22,011 nucleotides of DNA from Chloroflexota bacterium (GTDB lineage Bacteria; Chloroflexota; Dehalococcoidia; Tepidiformales; Tepidiformaceae). Both the position numbers and the translations under genes were made by a program. The first letter of the stretch is position 1. The number at the start of each line of letters is the position of its first letter. Under the pieces are notes generated by a model. It made no database searches. It was given only the letters and a program-made list of their open reading frames with translations, and was not told where the DNA came from. The stretch is from contig CAUJEQ010000186.1 in assembly GCA_963169135.1 (NCBI GenBank), forward strand, positions 1-22,011, in the 5' to 3' direction. Shown in pieces: positions 1-7,072 of this stretch.

Positions 1-1
1 C

Positions 2-265
2 TCGCCTGAGACAGCGAAGGCGATGGCCGAGGCCGCCCGCCAGAAGGCCGGAGCGGATTACGGCGTCGGTATTACCGGCGTCGCGGGCCCGGACCCGCAG
101 GACGGCATCCCGCCCGGCACGGTGCACGTGGCCGTGGCCACCCCGGAGGGCGGCACGCACTCGCTGAGCATGACCATGAACCAGGGGCGCCAGGCGGTGA
201 AGCGCCGCGCCGTAACGACCAGCCTGCTACTCCTGCGGAGGGCGCTGCTGGGCGAGCTGCGGTAG
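2..265 (+). CDS. CinA C-terminal domain (nicotinamide-nucleotide amidase), 5' partial
   Basis: The reading frame is open from base 2, so the gene begins upstream of the window and only about 87 C-terminal residues are seen. The segment GVGITGVAGPDP followed by GTVHVAVATPEGG matches the conserved core of the CinA C-terminal (PncC) domain. In characterised members this domain hydrolyses nicotinamide mononucleotide to nicotinate mononucleotide in pyridine nucleotide salvage. The C-terminal helix (RQAVKRRAVTTSLLLLRRAL) is also typical. It cannot be seen whether the missing part carries the N-terminal molybdopterin-binding-like domain of full CinA or whether this is a stand-alone PncC. The gene converges on the acyl-CoA dehydrogenase gene, with 47 bases between the stop codons. 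Confidence 0.85.
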   Translation, partial: SPETAKAMAEAARQKAGADYGVGITGVAGPDPQDGIPPGTVHVAVATPEGGTHSLSMTMNQGRQAVKRRAVTTSLLLLRRALLGELR

Positions 266-312
266 GTGCTGCCGCGACGCGGTCCTGACCACCCCCAGGC
301 AGCCCCCGCCCC

Positions 313-1473
313 CTACCCCCGCGGCAGCCCCAGCCCGCGCGTGGCGATGATGTTGCGCTGGATCTCGCTGGTGCCGCCCGCGATGGTCCGGGGCACGGTC
401 GTCAGGTAGGTGAGGGCGAACTGCGCCTGCAGCCTCGCCAGCGGCGAACCGGGCATCAGTTGGCCGTAGCCGCCGAGCAGGTGCAAACCTGTGTTCGCGA
501 TGCGCTGGTCGAGCTCGCTCAGGAACAGCTTGAGCAGGCTGGCCTCCTGGTTCGGCACAGCCCCGGTGGCGAGCATGCTGGCCACGCGGTAACTCAGCAT
601 CGTCACAACAGCCACTTCGACCGCGTGGGCGGCCAGCCGTTGCCGGTTCGCAGCCGAAGCGTGCACACCGGAATCCCGTACGTACGAACACAGGTCGTCG
701 ATAGTCCGCCGGGCACCGCCGGCATTGGCGATGTTCGAGCGCTCCAGGTCCAGCGTCGTGGTCGCGAGATACCAGCCCCGGTTGACCTCGCCGAGCAGGG
801 CGTCGGGTGGCATGCGGACGTTGTCGAAGAAGAACTGGCCGAACCCCTTTCGTCCAGCGATATTCAGCAGCGGCTGGAAAGACACGCCCGGCGACTTGAG
901 GTCGAGCAGGAAGTAGCTGATCCCACGGTGCTTCGGCGCCTCCGGGTCGGTACGGGCGAGCAGGTACATCCAGTCGGCGTAGTGCCCATGGCTGGTCCAG
1001 ATCTTGGTGCCGTTGAGGATCCAGTCGTCGCCGTCGCGGACGGCGGTGGTCGCAAGGCTCGCGAGGTCCGAGCCGCTGCCGGGCTCGCTAAACCCCTGTG
1101 CCCAGACCACGTCCCAGTTGGTGATCCCCGGGAGGTGGCGGTGCTTCTGCTCGTCGGTGCCGGCAAGCATGATCGTCGGCCCGGCGTACCCCACGGCCGG
1201 GCCGCGACCGCCGTTCGGGGCGCGCGCGTAGGCCATCTCCTCGCCGAAGACCAGCTGTTCGACGGCGCCGAGCTCCATACCGCCATACTCACGCGGCCAT
1301 GCGGGCGCGATCCAGCCGTTAAATGCCAGCAGCTTATTGAACGCCCGGAGGGCGGCCGGGTCTTCCTCTTCTGAGTAGGGGAATCCTTCGATATCTGGAT
1401 GCATGACCGAGGTGAGCCAGGCGCGCACCTCGTCCCGGAGCCGCTCCTGTTCTGCCGTCAGCCGGAAGTCCAT
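313..1473 (-). CDS. acyl-CoA dehydrogenase 1 (FadE-type, IVD-like catalytic Glu)
   Basis: A 386-residue FAD-dependent acyl-CoA dehydrogenase, the usual family length. It should form the 2,3-double bond of an acyl-CoA and pass electrons to ETF. The N-terminal helical domain begins MDFRLTAEQERLRDEVRAWL. The middle beta domain carries GFSEPGSGSDLASL (about 127-140) and WILNGTKIWTS (151-161). The C-terminal domain ends TIAGGTSEIQRNIIATRGLGLPR. The position of the MCAD catalytic Glu (IYEGT) is Gly here. A Glu is present at residue 244 (LDLERS), where isovaleryl-CoA dehydrogenase and mycobacterial FadE26 place theirs. The ATG at 1473 is chosen because it aligns with family N-termini; the frame stays open further upstream but would overlap the HAD-like gene. 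It lies 22 bases after that gene and has no Shine-Dalgarno sequence. The acyl substrate is unknown. Confidence 0.93.
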   Translation of the reverse strand: MDFRLTAEQERLRDEVRAWLTSVMHPDIEGFPYSEEEDPAALRAFNKLLAFNGWIAPAWPREYGGMELGAVEQLVFGEEMAYARAPNGGRGPAVGYAGPTIMLAGTDEQKHRHLPGITNWDVVWAQGFSEPGSGSDLASLATTAVRDGDDWILNGTKIWTSHGHYADWMYLLARTDPEAPKHRGISYFLLDLKSPGVSFQPLLNIAGRKGFGQFFFDNVRMPPDALLGEVNRGWYLATTTLDLERSNIANAGGARRTIDDLCSYVRDSGVHASAANRQRLAAHAVEVAVVTMLSYRVASMLATGAVPNQEASLLKLFLSELDQRIANTGLHLLGGYGQLMPGSPLARLQAQFALTYLTTVPRTIAGGTSEIQRNIIATRGLGLPRG

Positions 1474-1481
1474 CGCGAGGG

Positions 1482-1487
1482 AGTATA
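1482..1487 (-). promoter_or_regulatory. candidate -10 hexamer TATACT for a leaderless acyl-CoA dehydrogenase 1 mRNA
   Basis: On the minus strand TATACT lies 8 nt before the ATG at 1473, inside the 22-base gap after the HAD-like gene. There is no ribosome-binding site between them. Transcription from it would begin at or next to the start codon. No convincing -35 box is seen. The call rests on position and on similar placement at other genes in the window. Confidence 0.35.
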
Positions 1488-1495
1488 GCGGCTGG

Positions 1496-2032
1496 CTACT
1501 GGCCGGAGATGGCCACGTGGAGCGCGGACTGCGCTTCGGCCAACACCTGAATCCGGTGCACGCGTTCCGCCCGCACCCACCGGTTGCGCTTCCAGTCGAC
1601 CAGGAAGACCGCCGGGACGAGTTCGGCGACCCAGAGCGCGGTGAACGGGTCGTCCTCGAAGTGGGCGATGGGCTGGAGTTCGGCCATCTTGCGCGCCTTG
1701 AACTGAGCGGAAGTCTCTTCCCATGAGGGCCGCATATGGAGTTCGGGCACGAAGCCAAAGTGGCGGGTGAACCAGGCGCGGGTGAGTGACTCGGCGGGCA
1801 GCCCGCGGGCTGTGACCACCACGCAATCGAACTGCTCTTGAAGGGTCCGAAAGCCTTCGACGGCGCCGGGCATGGGGCGGCGGCCATGGTAGCGCCAGCC
1901 CTCGGTGAGCCAGAGCACACCCTTCTTGCTGGCGGCGTCCCGCCGCTTGTGCCTCCCGGATCCCGGGTTGATGCCGAACGGCGGGCGGCAGAGCACGCCA
2001 TCAAGGTCGAACGTGAGCCGTGGCTTTTCCAC
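1496..2032 (-). CDS. HAD-like phosphohydrolase (5' nucleotidase-type), function unknown
   Basis: A 178-residue protein with HAD superfamily motifs. Motif I is DLDGVL (D9 nucleophile, D11 acid/base), a motif II-like Thr sits at the end of a beta strand (VVVTAR, T74), a motif III Lys is likely among K112/K115, and motif IV is HFEDDPF (E126-D128). The short cap-less size fits small phosphatases or 5'(3')-deoxyribonucleotidase-like proteins; the substrate cannot be named. The start is a GTG, with an in-frame TAG four codons upstream that excludes any longer form. It runs toward acyl-CoA dehydrogenase 1 with a 22-base gap, so the two may be co-transcribed. It is divergent from the TauE-like gene, with 58 bases between the starts. 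Confidence 0.8.
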   Translation of the reverse strand: MEKPRLTFDLDGVLCRPPFGINPGSGRHKRRDAASKKGVLWLTEGWRYHGRRPMPGAVEGFRTLQEQFDCVVVTARGLPAESLTRAWFTRHFGFVPELHMRPSWEETSAQFKARKMAELQPIAHFEDDPFTALWVAELVPAVFLVDWKRNRWVRAERVHRIQVLAEAQSALHVAISGQ

Positions 2033-2038
2033 GCGACC

Positions 2039-2044
2039 ATGCTA
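2039..2044 (-). promoter_or_regulatory. candidate -10 hexamer TAGCAT for the HAD-like gene
   Basis: On the minus strand TAGCAT is followed by 6 nt and then the GTG start of the HAD-like gene, which has no Shine-Dalgarno sequence. The same hexamer serves as the -10 of the stronger livK promoter candidate at 17496. No clear -35 is visible. Confidence 0.33.
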
Positions 2045-2090
2045 CCGGCGCTGGCGCATAGGTTCCGGCTGGGCCACCTTCACCTGCTGG

Positions 2091-2852
2091 ATGGAACTGC
2101 TCGAGGCCCTGGGATTGGCGGCGGCGGCGTTCGTGGCTGGAGCCATCAATTCCGTCGCGGGTGGCGGCTCACTCGTGAGCTTCCCGGCGCTTATCGCGGC
2201 CGGTTACCCCTCCAAGACAGCAAACGTCACCAACACCGTCGCGCTCTGGCCGGGTTACATCGGCGGCTCCTTCGGCTACCGGGGCGAACTCGACCGCCAG
2301 CGCAAGCGCATCATTGCGCTCACCGTTCCGAGCGTGCTCGGCGCGCTGCTGGGCTCGGCGATCCTGCTGGCGACCCCGGAATCGGCCTTCGACGCGATCG
2401 TGCCCTTCCTGATCCTGTTTGCCTGTGGGCTGATGGCGTTCCAGGACCCGCTTGGGAGGTTCGCGCAGACACACCGGCTGGTCTCGCGCTCAGACGACCA
2501 CGTCCCGCTGACGCTGCACCTGGGAATCGTGGTACTGGCGATGTACGGCGCGTACTTCGGCGCGGGCCTGGGGATCATGACGCTGGCAGTACTTGGCATC
2601 CTTCTGCCGGACGACATCCAGCATTCGAACGCGCTCAAGGGACTCCTTTCGGCACTTATCAACCTGGTCGCGGTCGTCTACTTCGGGCTATTCGGGCCGG
2701 TGGAGTGGCTCCCCGCATTCATCATGGCGGCCGGCGCGCTGACCGGGGGCTATTACGGGGTCGGGATAGCGCGGCGGCTCGGGCGGCGCTGGCTGCGCAT
2801 CACCGTGATCGCCTACGGCGTGTTTGTGGCGCTCGTGTTGCTCATTCGGTAG
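2091..2852 (+). CDS. TauE/SafE family membrane protein (putative anion/sulfonate exporter)
   Basis: A 253-residue polytopic membrane protein with about 7-8 hydrophobic segments in two repeated halves. The family signature AGAINSVAGGGSLVSFPAL is at 16-34, and its degenerate second copy, YGAYFGAGLGIMTL, is at 152-165. TANVTNTVALWPGYIGG (43-59) is also typical. Members are proposed to export sulfite, sulfoacetate or related organic anions; the substrate here is not predictable. ATG 2091 is chosen because the residues encoded upstream are non-hydrophobic and overlap the divergent gene. No good Shine-Dalgarno sequence is seen. A TAGGTT hexamer at 2059-2064 could be its -10. The length is normal for the family. 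Confidence 0.88.
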   Translation: MELLEALGLAAAAFVAGAINSVAGGGSLVSFPALIAAGYPSKTANVTNTVALWPGYIGGSFGYRGELDRQRKRIIALTVPSVLGALLGSAILLATPESAFDAIVPFLILFACGLMAFQDPLGRFAQTHRLVSRSDDHVPLTLHLGIVVLAMYGAYFGAGLGIMTLAVLGILLPDDIQHSNALKGLLSALINLVAVVYFGLFGPVEWLPAFIMAAGALTGGYYGVGIARRLGRRWLRITVIAYGVFVALVLLIR

Positions 2853-2925
2853 CGTCCGGGCGGTTTCGCGATCCTTGACGTGCGCGTAAGCTTTCCCGCC
2901 ATCACCCCCTCAAGGAAGGTTCGCT

Positions 2926-3828
2926 TTGGCAGGAAAGCTCGAAGGCAAGACAGCCATCATCACCGGCGCTGGCCGTGGCATCGGCCGCGAAGTCGCGCTG
3001 CTGTTCGCCCAGGAGGGCGCGCGCGTCGTCGTCAACGACCTCGGCGTCTCCGTTTCCGGCGAAGGCCAGGACAACTCACCGGCCGCGCAGACCGTCGCCG
3101 ACATCAAGGCCGCCGGCGGGGAAGCCATCGCCAACTATGGCGACGTCTCGGACATGGACCAGGCCGAGGACCTGGTGCGCACCGCGCTCAATGAGTGGGG
3201 TCAGCTCGACATCCTCGTGAACGTCGCCGGGATCCTCCGCGACCGCATGATCTTCAACATGACCGAGGAAGAGTGGGACGCCGTGGTCCGCGTGCACATG
3301 AAGGGCACGTTCGCTACCAGCCGGTTCGCCTCGATCCACTGGCGGCAGGCCCGGAACGGCGGGCGGCTCATCAACTTCACCTCCGGGTCGGGCCTCTTCG
3401 GCGCCCCGGGCCAGCCCAACTACGCAGCCGCCAAGATGGGCATCTGGGGCTTCACGCTCAGTTGTGCACGCGCGCTCGGACGTTATGGCGTGACCGCCAA
3501 CTCGATCGGCCCGGGTGCGGCGACGCGTATGACCGACACGGTTCCAACCGACCGCGCCGCCGGCGGTGCGACTCGCGTCGTCGCCGACGCGGCGAAGGGC
3601 ACCGAACGCGACCCGGCGAACATCGCACCGCCGCTCGTCTACCTGGCGAGCGAAGAGGGCAACTGGATTAGCGGGCGCTGCTTCGGCATCAGCGGCTACC
3701 GCATCACGCTCTACAACAACATCGCCCCCCAGGCGGTCCTCCAGGGCAACAAGATGTGGACGACTGACGAACTCTCCAGGCAGATGCCGACCACGTTCAA
3801 GCAGTTCATCCCCCCGATCGGCAACTAG
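2926..3828 (+). CDS. SDR family oxidoreductase, 3-hydroxyacyl-CoA dehydrogenase-like
   Basis: A 300-residue short-chain dehydrogenase. The Rossmann motif TGAGRGIG is at 13-20, an Asp at the end of beta-2 (VVVNDLG, D38) favours NAD(H), NVAG is at 99-102, and the catalytic set is S153, Y166, K170 (NYAAAK). The RVVVNDLG segment followed by a long loop and AAQTVADIKAAGGEA resembles the (3R)-hydroxyacyl-CoA dehydrogenase domain of peroxisomal multifunctional enzyme 2 (HSD17B4). The C-terminal extension after about 250 is longer than in minimal SDRs. The start is TTG at 2926, set by a strong AAGGAAGG Shine-Dalgarno at 2912-2919. A beta-oxidation role fits the neighbouring acyl-CoA dehydrogenases, but other carbonyl or hydroxyl substrates are possible. 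A hairpin follows the stop. Confidence 0.9.
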   Translation: MAGKLEGKTAIITGAGRGIGREVALLFAQEGARVVVNDLGVSVSGEGQDNSPAAQTVADIKAAGGEAIANYGDVSDMDQAEDLVRTALNEWGQLDILVNVAGILRDRMIFNMTEEEWDAVVRVHMKGTFATSRFASIHWRQARNGGRLINFTSGSGLFGAPGQPNYAAAKMGIWGFTLSCARALGRYGVTANSIGPGAATRMTDTVPTDRAAGGATRVVADAAKGTERDPANIAPPLVYLASEEGNWISGRCFGISGYRITLYNNIAPQAVLQGNKMWTTDELSRQMPTTFKQFIPPIGN

Positions 3829-3850
3829 GCAAGTCGGGCCAGCGTCTCGA

Positions 3851-3871
3851 AGGCCCGCTTTCGGCGGGCCT
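3851..3871 (+). terminator. hairpin after the SDR gene
   Basis: AGGCCCGC, loop TTTCG, GCGGGCCT: a perfect 8-bp GC stem starting 23 bases after the SDR stop. No T-run follows, so it is either a weak intrinsic terminator or an mRNA 3'-end stabiliser. Confidence 0.55.
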
Positions 3872-3902
3872 GGCGGGGGCTCCTCGGCCGTTCATACCGG
3901 CA

Positions 3903-3957
3903 CATTAACGATTAACTCGGAAAGATTTGACTTTTCTGTGTTTCCGGCGTCTCATAC
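3903..3957 (+). promoter_or_regulatory. AT-rich promoter region with tandem ATTAACG/ATTAACT
   Basis: This is the most AT-rich stretch between genes in the window. It holds the tandem 7-mers ATTAACG ATTAACT (3904-3917) followed by a good -35 (TTGACT, 3927-3932). The possible -10 sequences 17-19 bases later (TCTCAT or TCATAC) are weak. The direct repeat just upstream of the -35 could be an activator site. The only downstream gene on this strand is the small barrel protein at 4046. Confidence 0.4.
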
Positions 3958-4045
3958 GCACTCCGCCGGCAATCGCCTGGGCCGGTGAACGCAAGTGGCT
4001 GCATCGGCCAGTCAACCCGGGCCGTTCGAGAAGGGACGTGGTCTC

Positions 4046-4366
4046 ATGGCTGTTACGAGTCTTTCCTTGTGGGCGGTTCGACCCGGGAAGGCTGCGGAAT
4101 TCGCCGCCAACATCGCCCAGGCCAAGGCAATCCACACACGCCTGGGCGGCTCGGTGCGAGTTCGGCAAATCCTTTTTGGTGGACCCAGTTCGCAGCAATT
4201 TGCCTACGCCATCGAGGTACCAGATATGACGGCGTTTGCCAACTTTAGCGACAAACTGGCAAGCGATGCGGAATGGCAGAAGTTCTGGACAGGCATTGGC
4301 GCTCAGCCGGACCCATCCGCGACTTTGGTCTCGCAGTCCCTCGCGCAGGATGTCCCCGGTCTCTAG
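4046..4366 (+). CDS. small dimeric alpha/beta-barrel (ferredoxin-like fold) protein, unknown function
   Basis: A 106-residue soluble protein starting MAVTSLSLWAVRPGKAAEF. The pattern is a first strand, a PGK turn, a helix with AEFAANIAQAKAIHTRLGG, two strands (VRVRQILFGG, QFAYAIEVPD), and then a helix with conserved Trp (AEWQKFWTGIG). This matches stress-responsive A/B barrel, NIPSNAP and antibiotic-monooxygenase-like dimeric barrels. No catalytic residues can be assigned, so neither a monooxygenase nor another activity is claimed. ATG 4046 is supported by AAGGGA at 4031-4036, 9 bases upstream; an in-frame extension to 3995 has no such support. It stands alone between the SDR hairpin and a strong convergent hairpin. 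Confidence 0.72.
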   Translation: MAVTSLSLWAVRPGKAAEFAANIAQAKAIHTRLGGSVRVRQILFGGPSSQQFAYAIEVPDMTAFANFSDKLASDAEWQKFWTGIGAQPDPSATLVSQSLAQDVPGL

Positions 4367-4391
4367 ATCGGCCGTCGGAAAGCGCTACGCC

Positions 4392-4421
4392 ACAGGCCCG
4401 GCAGTTCCCTGCCGGGCCTGT
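4392..4421. terminator. strong bidirectional hairpin between convergent genes
   Basis: A perfect 13-bp stem ACAGGCCCGGCAG / CTGCCGGGCCTGT with a TTCC tetraloop. It lies between the stop of the small barrel gene (4366) and the stop of acyl-CoA dehydrogenase 2 (4450). Its symmetry and position suit a shared terminator for both strands, although T-runs are short or absent. Confidence 0.75.
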
Positions 4422-4449
4422 TCGGTTGGGACGGGTTGCGTTCCGCCTC

Positions 4450-5622
4450 CTACGCCCGGGGAAGCCCCAGGCCGCGGGTGGCGACGATGTTGCGCTGGAC
4501 TTCGCTCGTGCCGCCGGCGATGGTGCTGGAGACCGTCTGCACATAGCTCGAGGGCGCGCGTCCCTTCATCGGGGCATCGGAGCCCATCAACTGGGCGCTG
4601 GTGCCGATCATCTTCATCGCCGAGCGGGCGATCCGCTGGCTCAGCTCGGTGTTGAACAGCTTGGCGATGGAAGCCTCGTGGTTCGGCACGCGGCCCTCGG
4701 CCTGGATGGTGATCACGCGGTAGCTCAGCATCTTGGCGGTGGCCGCCTCGATCCAGCGGTCCGCGAACTCATCGCGGGCCTTCGAGCTCGCGCTCGCCGT
4801 GGCCGCGGTTCCGCGGCTGTCTTTCCAGAACTTCATGTAGTACTCGAGCGTCTGGCGCTGGCCCACCGCGTTACCGATGGAAGAGCGCTCGAAGTCGAGC
4901 GTGGTGGTGCCGATGTACCAGCCGCGGTTCACCTCGCCGAGCACATTCCGCGCCGGGACGCGCACGTCTTCGAAGAAGACTTCGTTGAACATGTGACCGT
5001 TCGCCATGTTGATGAGCGGCCGGACGGTGACGCCCGGGCTCTTCATGTCCATCAGGAAGTAGGTGATGCCGCGATGCTTCGGGGCATCGGGATCCGTGCG
5101 GGCGAGCATGAACATCCAGTCGGCGCTGTGGGCTCCGGATGTCCAGATCTTCTGGCCGTTGATGACGAAGTCGTCGCCATCACGGACGGCCCGGGTCTGG
5201 AGGCTGGCCAGGTCCGAGCCCGAGCCCGGCTCGCTGTAGCCCTGGCACCACTGGACCTCGCCTCGAAGGATAGCCCCGAGGTGTTCCTTCTTCTGTTCCT
5301 CGTTGCCGTGGATGATGATGGTGGGGCCGATCATCGAGGTGCCCATGCCGCCGACGTTCATCGCGCGGGCCTCGGCAAACTCCTCGTTCATGATGAACTG
5401 TTCCATCACGCTGAGGCTGGCGCCGCCGTACTCCTTCGGCCAGGCGGGGGCGACCCAGCCCTTCTTCGAAAGCTTCTCGCGCCATTCCTTCATGAAGCCC
5501 CCGCCGCGGCGCATGGCCTCCATCGGGTTCGCTTCGGGGTCGATCTTCGGCTTTTCGTTGACGAGGAAGGTGCGCACTTCCTCGCGCCAGGTCGCTTGCT
5601 CAGGGGTGTCGCGGAAATCCAA
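4450..5622 (-). CDS. acyl-CoA dehydrogenase 2 (FadE-type, IVD-like catalytic Glu)
   Basis: A 390-residue acyl-CoA dehydrogenase, clearly paralogous to the one at 313-1473. Shared blocks include GYSEPGSGSDLASL (128-141), INGQKIWTSGAHSADWM (154-170), RTDPDAPKHRGITYFLMD (175-192) and TIAGGTSEVQRNIVATRGLGLPR at the end. The MCAD-type Glu position is Gly; the likely base is E245 in LDFERS. A loop rich in Ala/Ser/Thr (about 270-280) is extra relative to paralogue 1. The start is TTG at 5622 with GGGAGGG about 8 bases upstream. It would oxidise an acyl-CoA with ETF as acceptor; the substrate is unknown. It is divergent from the F420-type oxidoreductase, so the two may share a control region of 204 bases. 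Confidence 0.93.
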   Translation of the reverse strand: MDFRDTPEQATWREEVRTFLVNEKPKIDPEANPMEAMRRGGGFMKEWREKLSKKGWVAPAWPKEYGGASLSVMEQFIMNEEFAEARAMNVGGMGTSMIGPTIIIHGNEEQKKEHLGAILRGEVQWCQGYSEPGSGSDLASLQTRAVRDGDDFVINGQKIWTSGAHSADWMFMLARTDPDAPKHRGITYFLMDMKSPGVTVRPLINMANGHMFNEVFFEDVRVPARNVLGEVNRGWYIGTTTLDFERSSIGNAVGQRQTLEYYMKFWKDSRGTAATASASSKARDEFADRWIEAATAKMLSYRVITIQAEGRVPNHEASIAKLFNTELSQRIARSAMKMIGTSAQLMGSDAPMKGRAPSSYVQTVSSTIAGGTSEVQRNIVATRGLGLPRA

Positions 5623-5826
5623 GTATGTTCCCTCCCGGGGATGCGATGTTAGATGTCTATGGGCGACACACTAGCAAGATGCAACCCTGACGTAAAGGGA
5701 AAGGTCTTTCGGCTGCGCTGTGGGCAATCTCCGCCACACGCTTCGGTGCAGTGCGCCCGGCCGCTCTGTAGACTCCGGCGTGCAACATCACGGCCCCCTC
5801 GATGTGGGCCCGAAGGAACTGTCTCG
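5623..5826. promoter_or_regulatory. divergent intergenic region
   Basis: These 204 bases separate the TTG of acyl-CoA dehydrogenase 2 from the ATG of the F420-type oxidoreductase, so promoters for both must lie here. On the plus strand TGTAGACT (5767-5774) is a candidate -10 without a clear -35. AAGGA (5813-5817) is the Shine-Dalgarno for 5827. I see no obvious operator palindrome. Confidence 0.45.
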
Positions 5827-6897
5827 ATGAAAGTAGGTTCAGGTTTCGGTGGCGGGTGGCTCACCGCCGTCGCGGAACAGGCCCGCCGCGCCGAGGAACT
5901 CGGCTACGACTTCGCGTCCACTCCCGAGACGCAGCACGACTCGATCCTGGCGGCCACCCTCGCAGGCGCCAACACGGAGAAGCTGGAAATCCAGACCAGT
6001 GTGACCATCGCGTTCCCGCGCAGCCCCACGGTGCTCGCTATGGAGGCGTGGGACATCCAGCACATGACGAAGGGCCGCTTCACGATCGGCCTCGGCAGCC
6101 AGGTGAAAGGCCACAACCAGAACCGCTTCAGCGTCGAATGGCCCGGCGCCCCCGCCACCCGCATGAAGGAATACATCCGCATGATGCGCGCCGTCTGGCA
6201 TTCCTTCCGCACCGGCGAAAAGCCCGACTATGTCGGCAAGTTCTACCACTTCACCCTCATGACGCCGAACTTCAACCCCGGCCCGATCGACTACCCGGAC
6301 CCGAAGATCGGGCTCGCGCTCGTGGGTGACGCAATGGCCCGCGTCGCGGGTGAAGTCGCGGACGTGGTGATGCCGCACGGCTTCATGACCGACAAGTACA
6401 TGCGCGACGTGGTGCTCCCAAACGTCGCCATCGGATTGAAGCGCAGCGGCCGCAGCTGGCACGACATCGAGATCTCGGGTGGCGGCTTCACCGTCTTCGG
6501 CGAGACCGAGTCGGAGATCGAGCAGGGTCTCAACCGGTTGCGCCAGCCCATTTCGTTCTACGGCTCGACGCGGAGCTACCACGAGGTCTTCGAGGTGCAC
6601 AACCTGAAGGACCTCGGCATGCAGCTCCACGAGATGTCGCTCAAGGGCCAGTGGGCCGAGATGCAGCGGGTCATCCCGGAGGATGTCCTCCGCGTGTTCG
6701 CCCAGACGTCGACCTACGACAAGCTGCCCCAGTTCGTCGCCGAAAACCGCGAATATGCAAGTCGCGTCGGTCTTGCGCTTCCGGCCTCGACGCCAGAGCA
6801 GCGCGAACGTGCCGTCGCGATCATCAAGGAAGTCCAGAAGGTCCAGGTTCCGCGCGTGCCCCGTGGCATGGAGGATTCAGCGAAAGTCGGCGCCTGA
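5827..6897 (+). CDS. LLM class F420-dependent oxidoreductase (TIGR03617-like)
   Basis: A 356-residue luciferase-like TIM-barrel protein. It begins MKVGSGFGGGWLTAVAEQARRAEELGYD and contains PETQHDSILAATLAGANT (33-50), IAFPRSPTVLAMEAWDIQ (61-78) and TKGRFTIGLGSQVKGHNQNRF (81-101). This is the characteristic order of the TIGR03617 group of predicted coenzyme F420-dependent oxidoreductases. The later RSGRSW segment and FGETESEIE are also family-like. The hydride-transfer substrate is unknown; FMN use cannot be excluded from sequence alone. ATG 5827 is chosen for its Shine-Dalgarno AAGGA; the in-frame upstream extension encodes Arg/Cys-rich sequence unlike the family. A clear terminator follows at 6920, so it is probably monocistronic. 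Confidence 0.9.
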   Translation: MKVGSGFGGGWLTAVAEQARRAEELGYDFASTPETQHDSILAATLAGANTEKLEIQTSVTIAFPRSPTVLAMEAWDIQHMTKGRFTIGLGSQVKGHNQNRFSVEWPGAPATRMKEYIRMMRAVWHSFRTGEKPDYVGKFYHFTLMTPNFNPGPIDYPDPKIGLALVGDAMARVAGEVADVVMPHGFMTDKYMRDVVLPNVAIGLKRSGRSWHDIEISGGGFTVFGETESEIEQGLNRLRQPISFYGSTRSYHEVFEVHNLKDLGMQLHEMSLKGQWAEMQRVIPEDVLRVFAQTSTYDKLPQFVAENREYASRVGLALPASTPEQRERAVAIIKEVQKVQVPRVPRGMEDSAKVGA

Positions 6898-6919
6898 CCT
6901 GCCCGGCACCCCGTGCCAC

Positions 6920-6954
6920 AGAGCGAGGCGTCCATCTTGGCGCCTCGCTCTTTC
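6920..6954 (+). terminator. rho-independent terminator after the F420-type oxidoreductase
   Basis: An 11-bp stem AGAGCGAGGCG / CGCCTCGCTCT with a 10-base loop, followed by TTTC, 22 bases after the stop codon. This is the most classical terminator shape in the window. Confidence 0.78.
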
Positions 6955-7060
6955 GATCCCGTTCCGGGGTCAACCTGACAAGAATCCGCGTGCGCGTAAT
7001 TGGGCAGGAAGTCGCCTCAAATGCGGCTGGCCGGACGTGGGGAGCATGGCGGCGCCGGTG

Positions 7061-7066
7061 TAACGT
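7061..7066 (+). promoter_or_regulatory. candidate -10 hexamer TAACGT for the PAP2-kinase-like gene
   Basis: TAACGT ends 6 nt before the ATG at 7073. There is no Shine-Dalgarno sequence, and an in-frame TGA at 7067-7069 rules out a longer protein. A TG just upstream of the hexamer is close to an extended -10. Transcription would start at or beside the A of the ATG, giving a leaderless mRNA. Confidence 0.35.
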
Positions 7067-7072
7067 TGAATC

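Noticed and set aside
1838..2878. 346-residue plus-strand open frame over the TauE-like gene
   Set aside because: A +1-shifted Arg-rich shadow; the TauE frame has the transmembrane pattern and signatures.
2875..2892. TTGACG plus TAAGCT as a sigma-70 promoter for the SDR gene
   Set aside because: The two hexamers are only 6 bases apart, far from the required ~17; TAAGCT alone may be a -10 but lacks support.
4273..5652. 459-residue plus-strand open frame opposite acyl-CoA dehydrogenase 2
   Set aside because: It is the antisense shadow of a clear enzyme gene; its translation is His/Asp/Val-rich with no family motif, typical of the reverse frame in GC-rich DNA.
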